Notes: a model not told the origin generated them from the letters alone. A stretch of 64,000 nt of DNA from Lachnospiraceae bacterium (GCA_910575255.1 CAJTEM010000012.1:1-64000), one strand, 5' to 3'. Counted from the first letter of the stretch, positions 19,601 through 28,029 are shown. Numbers and translations are program-made.

Positions 19601-20298
19601 TCCGTCTCCTCAGTGGACGGCTTCTCCTCTGCATCGTCATCCTTTTGTTCGGAATCGTCTCCCTGCTCCTTGTCCGCTGCAGCTTCTGTCTCACTTCCTG
19701 CTTCCGACGTCTCCTCCGGATTCAGCACCTCAGCTTCCAGCTTCTTTGCTTCATCGTCAATCATGTCCGCTGCTTCATAGTTCTCTGCATAGGACGGGAC
19801 TTCCTCTCCCTCTGCCTCAATATTGGCCGTGTTGGGATTCACCCGCACTGGCTCGGTCTCATATCCGTCGATATTCACCCGATAATCCACTACCAGGTCG
19901 CTCCCGTTCAGGAACAGGAAAATCACATCCTCAGTCCCTGCGTTGTAGAAGACCTGCAGTTCGGTTCCTTCCGGCGCATAACTGTCATCGATCTCCAGAT
20001 TCAAGGCATAGACCGCTCCTTCCTTCTTTCCCAACAGCTTCTCATAGCGGGTCTTGATGCTCTTTCTCTTGGCCGCCAGACGCAGCTCGGAGAAGGCAAA
20101 CACTTCCCCCTGCTCCCTGGCTTCCCGGATCGCTTCCTGCAGATCCTTCCCGTCCACCAAAAACAGGGCATTCTCCGTCTCACCCGCTGCAAAGATCGTG
20201 CCCAGATTCCCGCCGGCATTGGTAATCACCATGGCCATTGTCAGCAGAGATGCAATCAGACGCCGGTAGTTCCTGCGAATTGTTTTCCACATACTCAT
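13678..20298 (-). CDS. Giant LPxTG surface protein with beta-helix and DUF5979-type domains
   Basis: A 2206-aa sortase substrate. Order: signal peptide (about 1-38), a conserved N-terminal domain (40-180), a long Glu/Ser/Thr-rich acidic stretch (about 190-530), two beta-rich domains (about 540-850), a parallel beta-helix region with repeated GGGIY...G..N.A units (about 900-1330), five DUF5979/Cna-B-like repeats each opening with L-V-K-V-G type sequence (LSVSKKVVG, LAVTKTVIG, LTVSKTVKG), a Gly/Pro-rich wall-spanning linker, LPKTGD, a hydrophobic helix and RRRKDESGQ. The start has GGAGG 5 nt upstream. It is likely an adhesin or wall stalk, inferred from architecture. It is a paralogue of the next gene upstream, separated from it by a strong terminator, so it may depend on read-through or its own promoter. 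Confidence 0.9.
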   Translation of the reverse strand: MSMWKTIRRNYRRLIASLLTMAMVITNAGGNLGTIFAAGETENALFLVDGKDLQEAIREAREQGEVFAFSELRLAAKRKSIKTRYEKLLGKKEGAVYALNLEIDDSYAPEGTELQVFYNAGTEDVIFLFLNGSDLVVDYRVNIDGYETEPVRVNPNTANIEAEGEEVPSYAENYEAADMIDDEAKKLEAEVLNPEETSEAGSETEAAADKEQGDDSEQKDDDAEEKPSTEETEETAASDDSDGNGSGEAGQEKPEEKEESQEEPEAGEAEETEEESASEAGEETQEENEAEPETEPAEAAEPEASEEESEAEKVEEELLSLSRHVAAVVTISVDELESEEAEIEEETAASEEEAEEETEEETTAPEEGEEGKIESGEEKAEKDESSETKAEGEGSEETKTEETKTGETESGEAEAGKETEAEKETESGKETGSEDQTEGGSETESKSDTESDNITEKPDVDIEAGTEAGNQPEESITGSEAGEETEAEGSEGSSSSAIPDEDSGGSSKGDAIDMDGQLLEDDEIEILGELKGKEYDTVTILDHVNARAFKLEWEDIEKILASDEAEAEYAVSYEVNLPEGAKVKGENRVAEGEDLYFAVEPEEGYEILAVRINGAETEETEEGSDLASASDWEGYGHTYVVENVTEELSVEIEVEETEIVIPERVYEAETEDAVFTVNVPGDAFEEEVEFRAEKILDEDVLEDLTGQAEEAVGEGQAVAGILAYDLAFFTTSDEEVEPGKPVNVSISFKEPAITGEMAEEASGISVMHFPEGEEAKTVKEVSDTDVEELAFEAESFSPWAAVVTKSVEISHEGWIEAKNLKELHTALINPPAAGETKKIYLSSDIVTYNNDNIQDGDHGWAIPAGKDFVIDLNGHTLTYGGSGSSNHRLFYVWGTLTVMDSIGTGVIDSNRDVESMIYVDNPGTLNLEGGTIRPGEGCTSEYGVRVNGWNAVLNVNGASIENHGTVNTDGGGIYLDKGIVNINNGSIKGNTAKNGGGIYAVKGNVKVYGGSIEGNNAADGGGIYLLGGFHEVTGGEIKGNTAANNGGGIYICPDASAEVTGDAKIISNYSDKVEPSVHEDKVGYYAGSGGGGIFSNGKLTISGGKISGNEAVADGGGVYVDYRDGYKEKADFLMTGGVIDGNKAGAKFGPGEENKKKGGEGGGIYFGWDGIIGGGSITNNETQTAFDWGGGGIFIQTGVTVKMTNVLVTDNTAEGFGGGVAGCPSGHVKIFTVNGAAIYDNQANGTGMTERTEEDHKTQDKEAQADPIFMQDGLYQDYYCQNESIVYGKMLGGGSANWKGSSKQSEGTETEAITIDRYECKTASYRMGLKAFPDDSGKAYAESRALVRITGNTSTTHGGGIMCNGYLDLGEKGPGYFGVSKTVLGSKEAQEKEWGFTLFLSDSEGNPLTGETGASDSIIAFALKTQQSEGKEATTEYGTLTLEDGTVKFALKHGQTILFDDLPAGTVYHVVEDAANEDGYITTVRESEDTIAIEDENDATKVIGAEGTIRAPGTESQSSGTSLWQEKSQVDFVNMQLSDLSVSKKVVGKTDGESWTFVLILLDEDGKPVKGLPNPLASAEKVNTVAFTRYTDGKESEEAEEGRLPIDGENGEIRFVLKKDQTITFKGIPAGTRYQIQEEGAAETGFEIRVIGNTGSKEIWDPEDPTRIIGIEGTVTPDKETGNMAAVQFINARLGSLAVTKTVIGDEKAKNDEWEFELKLHRDPDSPSFAELRGEWELDGEMQQEVLPYEISVNGTVVDTGSLAWKDPQGAEDEEKIRFALKHGQTITIRDIPVGSVYEVSEVKANEEGFITSVVGNVEADPITDEEQRIKGIKGAIADRQTAKASFVNTKTNILTVSKTVKGNEAFHDYEWSFTLQLLDENGNSFGVSKDTSEGLDAGMQAPVVAYQGGSMIAGVEAPQNGSVSLEQGKARFRLKHGQFLTFVDLPVGTRYTVTEDEANTQGLYAEVKGSEGSTVTENADGVSGTITDSQAAKVDFVNQSGKLTVRKIISGNQADPQKEFPFTVTLEDKSIHGQYGDMNFVNGVAELKLKGGESATAEGLPVSVGYVVEEHDNADYVVEASNASGEITVDGVLVTFINTKNENPPSTPDRPHHPGGGGGNPGGGGNTPGGPGATTPIEEPGVPLASLPPDSFTETIVESEVPLAALPKTGDSRHTRVLMMMFGIAGLGMLLTAAGLRRRKDESGQ

Positions 20299-20384
20299 TC
20301 ACTCCTCCCTTCTTATCCTTTTCCCTGGTTCCTTGTTTCATTTATCATAAACGGCAAATTGCCGATTGTTTTCTGAGTCAAAAA

Positions 20385-20416
20385 CCGCTGTTCTGGTTGT
20401 ATATCCAGAACAGCGG
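20385..20416 (-). terminator. Strong intrinsic terminator after the 2227-aa surface protein gene
   Basis: CCGCTGTTCTGG and CCAGAACAGCGG form a perfect 12-bp stem with an 8-nt loop, followed on the minus strand by TTTTTGAC. It lies between the two surface-protein genes. The 13-bp palindrome CGGCAAATTGCCG at 20352-20364, just downstream, could be an operator for the second gene. Confidence 0.85.
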
Positions 20417-20441
20417 TCTCTCTACTTGTTGCTTCTAATGA

Positions 20442-23400
20442 TTAGTCATCTGATTCATCTTTACGCTTTCTGAATCCTGCTGCCGTAAGAAGCATTCCTA
20501 ATCCTGCGATTCCGAACATCATCATTAATGCTTTGGTATGACGACTGTCGCCGGTTCTCGGCAGAGCTGCCAACGGCACCTCGGAATCTTCAATCAATTC
20601 CGTCATAGACTCTGGCGGAAGGTTTGCCAACGGCACTCCCGGTTCTTCGATCGTTGTGGTTCCCGGGCCTCCTGGCGGGTTGCCGCCGCCGGGATTACCT
20701 CCTCCGGGGTTGCCGCCGCCTCCGCCTGGGCGATCCGGTCTGCCGGGAGTATTGGGTGTATGGGTATTCGTAATAACCATAAGATCTCCCTCATAGGTGA
20801 TAACTGCCGAATATCCGTCAGGTATTTCTATTTCTTCTACCGTATAAGAAATCTGATTTCCATTACGGTTTACGGGAAGATCCGTCCATGTATACTTCCA
20901 GCCATTCGTTTCATTTAATATCACAACAGCTACTTCCTGACCATCTGCCAGAAGTCTTGCCTGAATGGAAACCGGGCGCAGATTGTCTTTGTTTTCATTA
21001 TCGTCCCAGCGTTTTTCCACAGTTTTGGAAACTGTTAAAGGCTGATAGGTATTGGTAATGATGAATTTCGTTCCTGTCTCCTGAACCTCTGCCACATACT
21101 TCTCCGGTACATTTACTTCCTCCACCGAATAAGTAATCGGTTTGCCGTTATCATTTACAAACAGATCATTCCATGTGTAAGACCAACCATTTTCCTCACT
21201 CAGAGTTACTGCATCGCCAGAAGCCCTCTTATCTCCGTCAATAGTTTCATATAACTGCACGGTTACGGTTTCCGGACGCACATGGTCTCTGTTTTCTCCA
21301 TCTTTCCAGATTTTTTCTACGGTGCGGCTGGTTCGTCCAGGCGTATGCACGTTCTTAATGTCATACTCGCCTAATCTTGAATCGGCTTTCGGATAAACCG
21401 TACTGTAATCCTTTACCTCTTCCTCACTGACCGTATAGATAACCCGATCTCCATTACCATCCCATTCGGGAAGCTCGGTAAACTTCCAGGACCAATTGTT
21501 GGATGCATCTGCTTTCACCACCTGATCATAGGTCAATCCGTTGGATGCTGTCAGAGTAACATGAATGCTTTCGGGACGTACGCCATCACGGTTCCCATCA
21601 TCGTCCCACTCTTTGGAACCACTGATTTCGATCTTGCTTACATTTACACGAGAAACTTCAAAGATGTTTCCTGTTTCATTTGCCGTAACAATATCCGATT
21701 TGTAGGTGTAGTAATCTCCTTCTTCCTCTTCCACTTCGTAAGTAAAGCCTTCAGGCAGGCCGTCCACTACGGCAGACTGGCCGCTCTTCAGATAGAATTC
21801 GATCTCATTATTGTAAATGGGATACAGCGTTCCGTCCATCTGGAGGGCAAACATCTTATCTCCTACATTATCCAGCTTCAGGGTGAACTTATAGCTGGCG
21901 TCCGGATCCAGTCCGTGTGCGGTCTTGGTGATTACCAGTTTGTCGGACAGTTCTCCACTGGGTTCATTCGTAATGGTCGCGATATAGTATTTATCCGCGA
22001 TTGCGGAAAATTGTGTATCTTTCTCAATCTTTACCGTAGAGTTGTAACCGTGGACAGAAGCCTCTTTCACACCCCATTCAAACTCATTGCCCAGGTTGGT
22101 CCAGGTATAACTCCAGTTATTTCCTTTGTTCAGGATCACAGAGGAATCACTGCGGAAGTCTTTATCCACGATCTTGCCGTCCTTGGTCAGATAGACCAGA
22201 ATCTGGTCGTTATCGTGGTTTTTATCGTCAGCCCACTCCTTAACCACCTTCAGGCTCTTGGTTTCGGTACCAATCTTCAGAATACCGTTGGTCATGATGC
22301 CGGAACCGAACTGACTGGCATAGTTATCAGTAATAATCACACCATCTTTCTCAGCGGTCTCGTAAGCAGCATCAATCACACTTTCGGCGGCCTCAGTATA
22401 AAGACGGAAGTAGCCCTCGATGAACTGGTAATTGGAAGTATCCAATATGTTGCCTTTGCTATCCGTATACCTGACCTCGCCGCCACCAGGAGCATTGCTT
22501 GGCAGGTAAACCTTAGGATCAGCAGCCGTTGGATTAATAGTACCAGCCTTAATTACGCCGATATCCGGATTCTTGCCGTTGTTAATTGACAGAAGCCCCT
22601 CCAGCTCATATATCGCCACCTCGCCGCTGGGACACACCGCCACTGCGGTATAACCGTTACCCGCCTTATCGCTGTCCCTGTTTCCGCTGACATAAACATT
22701 CTTCATATGAGCAGTAGTGCCGCTCTGAATGTAAATTGCACCGCCGTCAAAGTAAGCCATGAACCGATTAGACTGATTATTGGTAAAAGTAGCCTTGTAA
22801 ATATAGTGGTGAGTATTGGCGTTGGTGCCGTTCACCAGGAATACACCGCCACCCAGCTGAGCGGATACGTTGCTGTCGAACAGAGTCCGGCCGCCCTGCA
22901 CACCAAATTCACTGGATGTTGCTTCAATATATGCACCTCCGCCGCCATTGCCGCCGGTGGCTGTGTTCTTGGATACAGTACCACCCTCGAAAACAATCGC
23001 CTTGCTGCCACCGCCCATAGCGTAGATTCCGCCGCCCTCGCAAGCGGTATTGTTCCTAATCTCGCCGCCGCTCATGGTCAGGCTGCCCTGTAAAACATAG
23101 ATGGCGCCGCCTTTACCTTTCGTTGCAGCATTCTTACCATTCTCAATTACCGTATCGCCCGCAATGGTCAGATGACCGCTGCTGGGAACATAGATCAGAG
23201 ACTGATCACCGGCTACATTCTGACCGTCAATATGGGCGTTATTCAGAATAACATCACCATTGATGGTAAACATATGACCAGTAGGATGATCCATACAGCG
23301 GACAAAGGTGACGCCGCTGTTCAAAGAAACAGCACTGGCCATATCTACTGTGGTGTTGCCGCAAACATAGATTTTATCTATGTCATTGTCTTGGGCCGCT

Positions 23401-26400
23401 TTAACTGCCTCGGCCAAATTGTCCGCTTTAATATCCTTCTCACCAGTGTGGGCGCCATTCAGATAAACCCGCGCAGGTTCCTCCGTGCTGGTATAATAGC
23501 CCATCGGCCAGGAATAGCTGTTGCCGGAAAGCCAATAATAACCATTTGGGTTTATCTTTGTACGATCAAATTTAGTTAGAGTATGCTGATTACCATCCTC
23601 ATCAGTAAAAGGATTTTGGATCTTCAACTCCAGATGGGCGTGGGTAAAATTATTAGGATCCTTCGCGGAACCAGATGACGTCACCTTAGTGGAAGATAAC
23701 ACCACATCTGCGCTGCCATGAGTATTCGTGCCCGGTATCAGTTTATCATTAGGAGTATAGTTATTGTAAATGCGCGTGCTGCCACTCAAAGTAACTCTGC
23801 CCTCGGTACTTGCCACATACAAACCGCCGCCGATCTGCCCATATCCCATAGCCTTAGTCACTTTGTCGTTAGCCGTGTTTCTGGTTATGACCGTATCATG
23901 AATGATCGTCGTGCCCTTATTGTCCAGATAGATAGCTCCGCCTCGCTTCTTGGCAGTATTGTCGGTAATTGTACATCCCTTAATTTCGATGGAAGTATTG
24001 CTATCGGAACCGTAAAAGTAAAACGCGCCTCCAAATTCCTTAGTGTTCTCATTCTTAGTAGCTACAACATTCTCTAAGATTACTTTTTTGCCCTTGATGC
24101 TGTTGGCATTCAGTACACTGCCTCCGGAATACATGGAACTCGTTCCGATGTTGCCGGTGGCAACGACATTTCTCAGCGTAATATCGGCACCGCCTCTGAC
24201 TACACCGCTGCCGCTATTGTTGGTAAGCGTCGTGCCATCCATCACAAAGGAACCATTTGAAACATCAATTATTGCGCTCCCATCAGCGATGTTATCACTA
24301 ATCTCACCTTTGCTAACCGTCGTTTCTGAGTTGCTAAGATATACTATTGCTACGTTAAGGCTATTGTTTTTAATAATCTCGCACTCATTCAAAGTCAGTT
24401 TTGTTTTACCGGCATAGATAGCTCTGATGTTTTCGTTGAAAGTACATCCGGTCAGTTCAGCTGTCAAACTGCCAAGAGAAGAAGCATTCAGATAAAGCGC
24501 TGTAACAGGTCCGGTGAACTTGACATCACGTAATGTAAGAATTCCGGCCTTGGCTTCAATCGCTTTGCATTTTTCGACAGCGCTGCTCATCGTACCATTT
24601 TTCACTTCCACATTGCCTGCACTGATGGTCAATGCAGTTTCATTGTCTGCTCCCCTCCAGGTATGTTCGTTCAGGTCGAACGTTACGTTCTTGGAAATGG
24701 TAACACTCTCAGTAAAGTCATCCAACAATGTAATAGTATCGCCATCTGCGGCCCTGGCAACAGCCATGGCGATTGTCGGATACCCCGTTTCACCCACGGT
24801 AACCCTTGGCTTCATAACCAATGCGCGCATATACAGAGAAAAACTGTCTGCCTGGAAAGAAAATTCTGTGGTATCGGCATTCTCTGCACTGGCTACCGTT
24901 TTTGCCTCAGCGTCATCGGGTAAATGGACAACCACTATTTCCTTTGCCGCTTCTGCGGCTTCGTTTTTGTCAGATGCAATCGCTTCCTTAAAGCTCATAT
25001 CCACTGCCACCGGCTTTAAAGGCTCGATCTCTTCGCCGGATTCCAGGGCAATAAAGGCAATATCATATGCCTCCGCTTCCGCAATAGCCTGACCGTCTTT
25101 TAATGCATCATTAGCTTGCTTCACCAATTCCTTCAGCTCGGCTTCCCCTTCGATTTTGGTTACCCGAAGCTTTACTTTCTCTTTAAAGGCGCCGTCCGGC
25201 ACATCCACTGAGAATACCGCGTCACCGGTCTCAGCCGTATAAGTCTCCGCCGCAATCACCAGCTCTTCCGCCTCAACCTCAACCCAGAGATCCTCTTCCA
25301 CTCCCTCTACCACATACACATGGGAGTAGCCCTTCCAGTTCGAGGCGCTCGCCAGCTCTGAGATGTCTTCAATCTCTTCCACCTCACTACCATTCGCATA
25401 CACTCCGACAATCTCAAAGCCCTCTTCCGGCTCCACTGCAAAATACAGGTTCTCACCCTCGGACACGCTGTTCGCACCCTTCACGGTCGCTGCCTCCGGG
25501 AAATTCACCCCATAGTCCACCACATAGTCCATCGCTTCGCTGACGATAATCGCTTCGATATCCTCCAGCGCAATCTTCCAGGCTTTTGCATTCACATGAT
25601 CCAGAATGGTTACCGTATCATATTCCTTACCCTTCAGTTCTCCCAGAATTTCTATATCATCACCTTCCAGCAGCTGGCCATCCATCTCGATCTGGTCGCC
25701 CTTTCCGCTGCCATCCGAATCCGGGATATCAGCTGCAGTGGAGTCCTCCTCCGGGATCTCTGCACTGTCATCCTTACCGGTCTCCTCTATTATAATATCC
25801 TTGCCATCTTCTGCTCCGGTCTCGCTCTCTCCCGGCTTGCTTTCTGCCTCAGTTCCGGCTTCGCTCTCTTCCGGCTTCTTCTCGGTCTCGGTTCCGGCTG
25901 CGCCCTCCTCCGGTACGTTCCCGGTCTCGGCTCCGCTCTCTTCTTCCTTCTCCTCTGCATCGGCTTCGGTCTCGTCTGCTTTGCTCTCAGACTCCGTCTC
26001 CGCTTCGGTCTCTTTCTCAGTTTCTGCCTCGGATTCCTTCTCGGTTTCTGCTTCTGTCTCCGCCTCAGCCTCCTCTTCAGTTTCCTCCTCAGAAGCCTCG
26101 GTCTCTTCCGCAATCCCTGCTTCTCTGTCTTCCAGCTCTTCCACGGATACTGCCACGATGGCTGCCTCATGACGGGAAATGCTTAACAGCTCTCCGTCCT
26201 CGTCCCCGGCTTCCTCAGAAGCTTCCGTCTCAGCTTCCGTCTCGGCTTCCGTCTCAGCCTCTGTGTCGTTTTCCTTCTCTTCTACACTCTCTGACTCCGC
26301 TCCGGTCTCGCCTTCATCCTCCGGCGTTCCCGCTTCTGCCTCATCGCTTCCCTCCGCTTCCTCAGAAGCTTCGGTTCCTTCGGTCTCTGCAGAGTCATTG

Positions 26401-27125
26401 TTCTCTTTGCTTTCTTCAGAAGCATCTACAGCCTCACTGCTCTCCTCCGTCGCAGCATCGCCGGTCTCCTCAGTGGAAGTGTTATCCTTGCCCTCTTCCT
26501 CCGCGGTTCCCGGCTCTTCCTCTGCCGTTCCTGTTGTCTCCTCCGGATTCAGCACCTCGGCTCCCAGCTTCTTCGCTTCGTCGTCGATCATGTCCGCCGC
26601 TTCATAATTCTCCGCATAGGACGGGGCTTCCCCACCGTCTGCCTCAATGTTGGCAGTGTTCGGATTCACCCGCACCGGCTCGGTCTCATAGCCGTCGATG
26701 TTCACCCGGTAATCCACGACCATGTCGCTTCCGTTCAGGAACAGGAAAATCACATCCTCGGTTCCTGCGTTGTAGAATACCTGCAGCTCGGTTCCTTCCG
26801 GCGCATAGCTGTCGTCAATCTCTAAGTTCAGGGCGTAGACCGCTCCTTCCTTCTTTCCCAACAGCTTCTCATAACGGGTCTTAATGCTCTTTCTCTTTGC
26901 CGCCAGATGCAGCTCGGAGAAATCAAATACTTCTCCCTGCTCCCTGGCTTCCCGGATAGCTTCCTTAAGCTCTTCTCCTTCTACCAGGAACAGGGCATTC
27001 TCTGTCTCGCCTGCCGCAAAGATCGTGCCCAGATTCCCGCCGGCATTGGTCACCACCATGGCCATGGTCAGCAGGGATGCAATCAGGCGTCTGTAGTTCT
27101 TGCGAATTGTCTTCCACATACCCAT
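20442..27125 (-). CDS. Giant LPxTG surface protein with beta-helix and Cna-B domains
   Basis: A 2227-aa wall-anchored protein, paralogous to the 2206-aa protein. The first ~180 residues (signal peptide MGMWKTIRKNYRRLIASLL, then a domain ending near ADMIDDEAKKL) and the last ~100 (Gly/Pro linker, LPRTGD, membrane helix, RKRKDESDD) nearly match it. Between lie an acidic low-complexity region (about 190-520), two beta-rich domains, a beta-helix (about 790-1500) and a stalk including at least four Cna-B-like repeats with hallmark (W/K)DD(G/N)NRDGVRPESIHVTL-type sequence. Cna-B domains commonly carry intramolecular isopeptide bonds. The gene follows a small unknown gene by about 80 bp and lies downstream of the invertible promoter at 27835-27863, so its expression is probably phase variable. 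Confidence 0.9.
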   Translation of the reverse strand: MGMWKTIRKNYRRLIASLLTMAMVVTNAGGNLGTIFAAGETENALFLVEGEELKEAIREAREQGEVFDFSELHLAAKRKSIKTRYEKLLGKKEGAVYALNLEIDDSYAPEGTELQVFYNAGTEDVIFLFLNGSDMVVDYRVNIDGYETEPVRVNPNTANIEADGGEAPSYAENYEAADMIDDEAKKLGAEVLNPEETTGTAEEEPGTAEEEGKDNTSTEETGDAATEESSEAVDASEESKENNDSAETEGTEASEEAEGSDEAEAGTPEDEGETGAESESVEEKENDTEAETEAETEAETEASEEAGDEDGELLSISRHEAAIVAVSVEELEDREAGIAEETEASEEETEEEAEAETEAETEKESEAETEKETEAETESESKADETEADAEEKEEESGAETGNVPEEGAAGTETEKKPEESEAGTEAESKPGESETGAEDGKDIIIEETGKDDSAEIPEEDSTAADIPDSDGSGKGDQIEMDGQLLEGDDIEILGELKGKEYDTVTILDHVNAKAWKIALEDIEAIIVSEAMDYVVDYGVNFPEAATVKGANSVSEGENLYFAVEPEEGFEIVGVYANGSEVEEIEDISELASASNWKGYSHVYVVEGVEEDLWVEVEAEELVIAAETYTAETGDAVFSVDVPDGAFKEKVKLRVTKIEGEAELKELVKQANDALKDGQAIAEAEAYDIAFIALESGEEIEPLKPVAVDMSFKEAIASDKNEAAEAAKEIVVVHLPDDAEAKTVASAENADTTEFSFQADSFSLYMRALVMKPRVTVGETGYPTIAMAVARAADGDTITLLDDFTESVTISKNVTFDLNEHTWRGADNETALTISAGNVEVKNGTMSSAVEKCKAIEAKAGILTLRDVKFTGPVTALYLNASSLGSLTAELTGCTFNENIRAIYAGKTKLTLNECEIIKNNSLNVAIVYLSNSETTVSKGEISDNIADGSAIIDVSNGSFVMDGTTLTNNSGSGVVRGGADITLRNVVATGNIGTSSMYSGGSVLNANSIKGKKVILENVVATKNENTKEFGGAFYFYGSDSNTSIEIKGCTITDNTAKKRGGAIYLDNKGTTIIHDTVITRNTANDKVTKAMGYGQIGGGLYVASTEGRVTLSGSTRIYNNYTPNDKLIPGTNTHGSADVVLSSTKVTSSGSAKDPNNFTHAHLELKIQNPFTDEDGNQHTLTKFDRTKINPNGYYWLSGNSYSWPMGYYTSTEEPARVYLNGAHTGEKDIKADNLAEAVKAAQDNDIDKIYVCGNTTVDMASAVSLNSGVTFVRCMDHPTGHMFTINGDVILNNAHIDGQNVAGDQSLIYVPSSGHLTIAGDTVIENGKNAATKGKGGAIYVLQGSLTMSGGEIRNNTACEGGGIYAMGGGSKAIVFEGGTVSKNTATGGNGGGGAYIEATSSEFGVQGGRTLFDSNVSAQLGGGVFLVNGTNANTHHYIYKATFTNNQSNRFMAYFDGGAIYIQSGTTAHMKNVYVSGNRDSDKAGNGYTAVAVCPSGEVAIYELEGLLSINNGKNPDIGVIKAGTINPTAADPKVYLPSNAPGGGEVRYTDSKGNILDTSNYQFIEGYFRLYTEAAESVIDAAYETAEKDGVIITDNYASQFGSGIMTNGILKIGTETKSLKVVKEWADDKNHDNDQILVYLTKDGKIVDKDFRSDSSVILNKGNNWSYTWTNLGNEFEWGVKEASVHGYNSTVKIEKDTQFSAIADKYYIATITNEPSGELSDKLVITKTAHGLDPDASYKFTLKLDNVGDKMFALQMDGTLYPIYNNEIEFYLKSGQSAVVDGLPEGFTYEVEEEEGDYYTYKSDIVTANETGNIFEVSRVNVSKIEISGSKEWDDDGNRDGVRPESIHVTLTASNGLTYDQVVKADASNNWSWKFTELPEWDGNGDRVIYTVSEEEVKDYSTVYPKADSRLGEYDIKNVHTPGRTSRTVEKIWKDGENRDHVRPETVTVQLYETIDGDKRASGDAVTLSEENGWSYTWNDLFVNDNGKPITYSVEEVNVPEKYVAEVQETGTKFIITNTYQPLTVSKTVEKRWDDNENKDNLRPVSIQARLLADGQEVAVVILNETNGWKYTWTDLPVNRNGNQISYTVEEIEIPDGYSAVITYEGDLMVITNTHTPNTPGRPDRPGGGGGNPGGGNPGGGNPPGGPGTTTIEEPGVPLANLPPESMTELIEDSEVPLAALPRTGDSRHTKALMMMFGIAGLGMLLTAAGFRKRKDESDD

Positions 27126-27208
27126 TCTCTCCCCTTCTTATTTTTCCTTTTTTTGAACCTTATCTATCTTCAACGTCTCTTTTGCAAACGTATATTTTTT
27201 ACAGTAAT

Positions 27209-27748
27209 TCAGTCACCATCCGGACTGTGACTTTCTGCCGTACATTGCATCATTTCCGAAAAAAGGTACATCAGTTCCAATGCACTGCGGAAATATACCT
27301 CTTTTTCTCCCGTACTCCTGCAGCGGATCCTCCCCTGAAGGCTCATGTGCTGCATTCCCAACAGCTCTACACGAACGATCTCCTGTGCCTTTTTCAGATG
27401 CATTCCCTGACAAAAGCTGTATCTGGCCCGCTGCCCGGCCGGTATTACTTTACTGTATTCCTCCGGAAGGAGGCCGGTTCCTTCCGAATGCTCCTGAGCC
27501 AGAGACCGATAGGGGGAAGTGTCTCCCTGAAGCTTTAAAAAACGTGCGATCTCGTCAATCCGGAATCCCAGCTGTGCCAGCCCGTGAAAGGGAACCGGTC
27601 TTAACAGATTCATATGTACAATTTCTCCATAAGGTTCCCGCCCCTCTTCCTTCGTCCCGGAAATGTGGATCAACATCGTGTTGCTGTAGCCTGATGCCTT
27701 TTTTCTGATCCTTCTGGTATCTGTCTGCTCCTTCCACTCTACAGGCAA
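27209..27748 (-). CDS. Unknown protein, first gene of the switched surface operon
   Basis: About 179 aa, not recognised. I favour the TTG at 27748, since AGGGAGGTGAT lies 8 nt upstream; a GTG at 27757 would sit inside that Shine-Dalgarno. No signal peptide or membrane helix is seen, so the protein is probably cytoplasmic. The middle holds PVPFHGLAQLGFRIDEIARFLKLQG, and the C-terminal part has alternating hydrophobic stretches (QEIVRVELLGMQHMSLQGRIRC). It is the first gene after the invertible promoter and ends about 80 bp before the 2227-aa surface protein gene with no clear terminator between, suggesting a linked role in surface expression. That role is inference. Confidence 0.7.
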   Translation of the reverse strand: MPVEWKEQTDTRRIRKKASGYSNTMLIHISGTKEEGREPYGEIVHMNLLRPVPFHGLAQLGFRIDEIARFLKLQGDTSPYRSLAQEHSEGTGLLPEEYSKVIPAGQRARYSFCQGMHLKKAQEIVRVELLGMQHMSLQGRIRCRSTGEKEVYFRSALELMYLFSEMMQCTAESHSPDGD

Positions 27749-27775
27749 CGTGATCACCTCCCTGGCTCTTCCGTT

Positions 27776-27801
27776 TATGACATAATGGATATTATGTCAT
27801 A
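27776..27801. repeat. Left inverted repeat (crossover site) of the invertible segment
   Basis: Two 11-bp arms, TATGACATAAT and ATTATGTCATA, flank an asymmetric core GGAT. The 26 bp are the exact reverse complement of 27996-28021, where the core reads ATCC. A palindrome with a short asymmetric spacer is the usual form of a tyrosine-recombinase crossover site, and the opposite core orientation predicts inversion, not deletion. Confidence 0.85.
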
Positions 27802-27995
27802 GCTTATAGGTACGCATCTCTTATATTCAGCCTAAGTATAGCGCATCTGGTTTCAATTTTCAACCATTTTTTGGTTTTTTACATAAAAAAATAGCCATTC
27901 GCCATTACGGATGGGCGCAAGGACCGAAGTGGACAGGTTTTTATGATATTTTTCAGAATTAATGGAAGATATCATCAGAAACGTGTCCATTTTTT
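27802..27995. mobile_element. Putative invertible promoter segment (phase switch)
   Basis: This 194-bp segment between the inverted repeats has no gene. It holds a promoter firing leftward into the surface operon (27835-27863) and an intrinsic terminator near the other end (27930-27996). Flipping it would replace the promoter facing the operon with the terminator and turn the promoter toward the 3' end of the recombinase gene, as antisense. As given, the segment is in the operon-ON orientation. Confidence 0.75.
27835..27863 (-). promoter_or_regulatory. Near-consensus promoter inside the invertible segment
   Basis: On the minus strand -35 TTGAAA (27863-27858), a 17-nt spacer (27857-27841) and -10 TATACT (27840-27835) give a start near 27828. 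That is about 80 nt before the TTG of the 27748 gene, with the left inverted repeat lying in the leader. Confidence 0.8.
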
Positions 27996-27996
27996 T
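27930..27996 (+). terminator. Intrinsic terminator inside the invertible segment
   Basis: TGGACA (27930-27935) pairs with TGTCCA (27984-27989), then GTTTTT pairs with AGAAAC (one wobble), and ATGATAT (27943-27949) pairs with ATATCAT (27969-27975). This gives about 19 pairs with one mismatch and one bulge. Seven Ts follow (27990-27996). In the flipped state it would point at the surface operon. Confidence 0.75.
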
Positions 27997-28021
27997 ATGA
28001 CATAATATCCATTATGTCATA
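27996..28021. repeat. Right inverted repeat (crossover site) of the invertible segment
   Basis: This site has the same arms as 27776-27801 with the core in the opposite sense (ATCC), making a perfect 26-bp inverted pair. It ends 9 bp before the recombinase stop codon at 28030. Confidence 0.85.
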
Positions 28022-28029
28022 GTTATTTT

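Noticed and set aside
18650-20057. Long plus-strand frames rich in Ser/Leu/Phe opposite the surface protein genes (also 25596-26607)
   Set aside because: They are antisense to the Glu/Ser/Thr-rich repeats, whose GAA/GAG/TCT codons read as open frames on the other strand. They lack ribosome sites and known domains.
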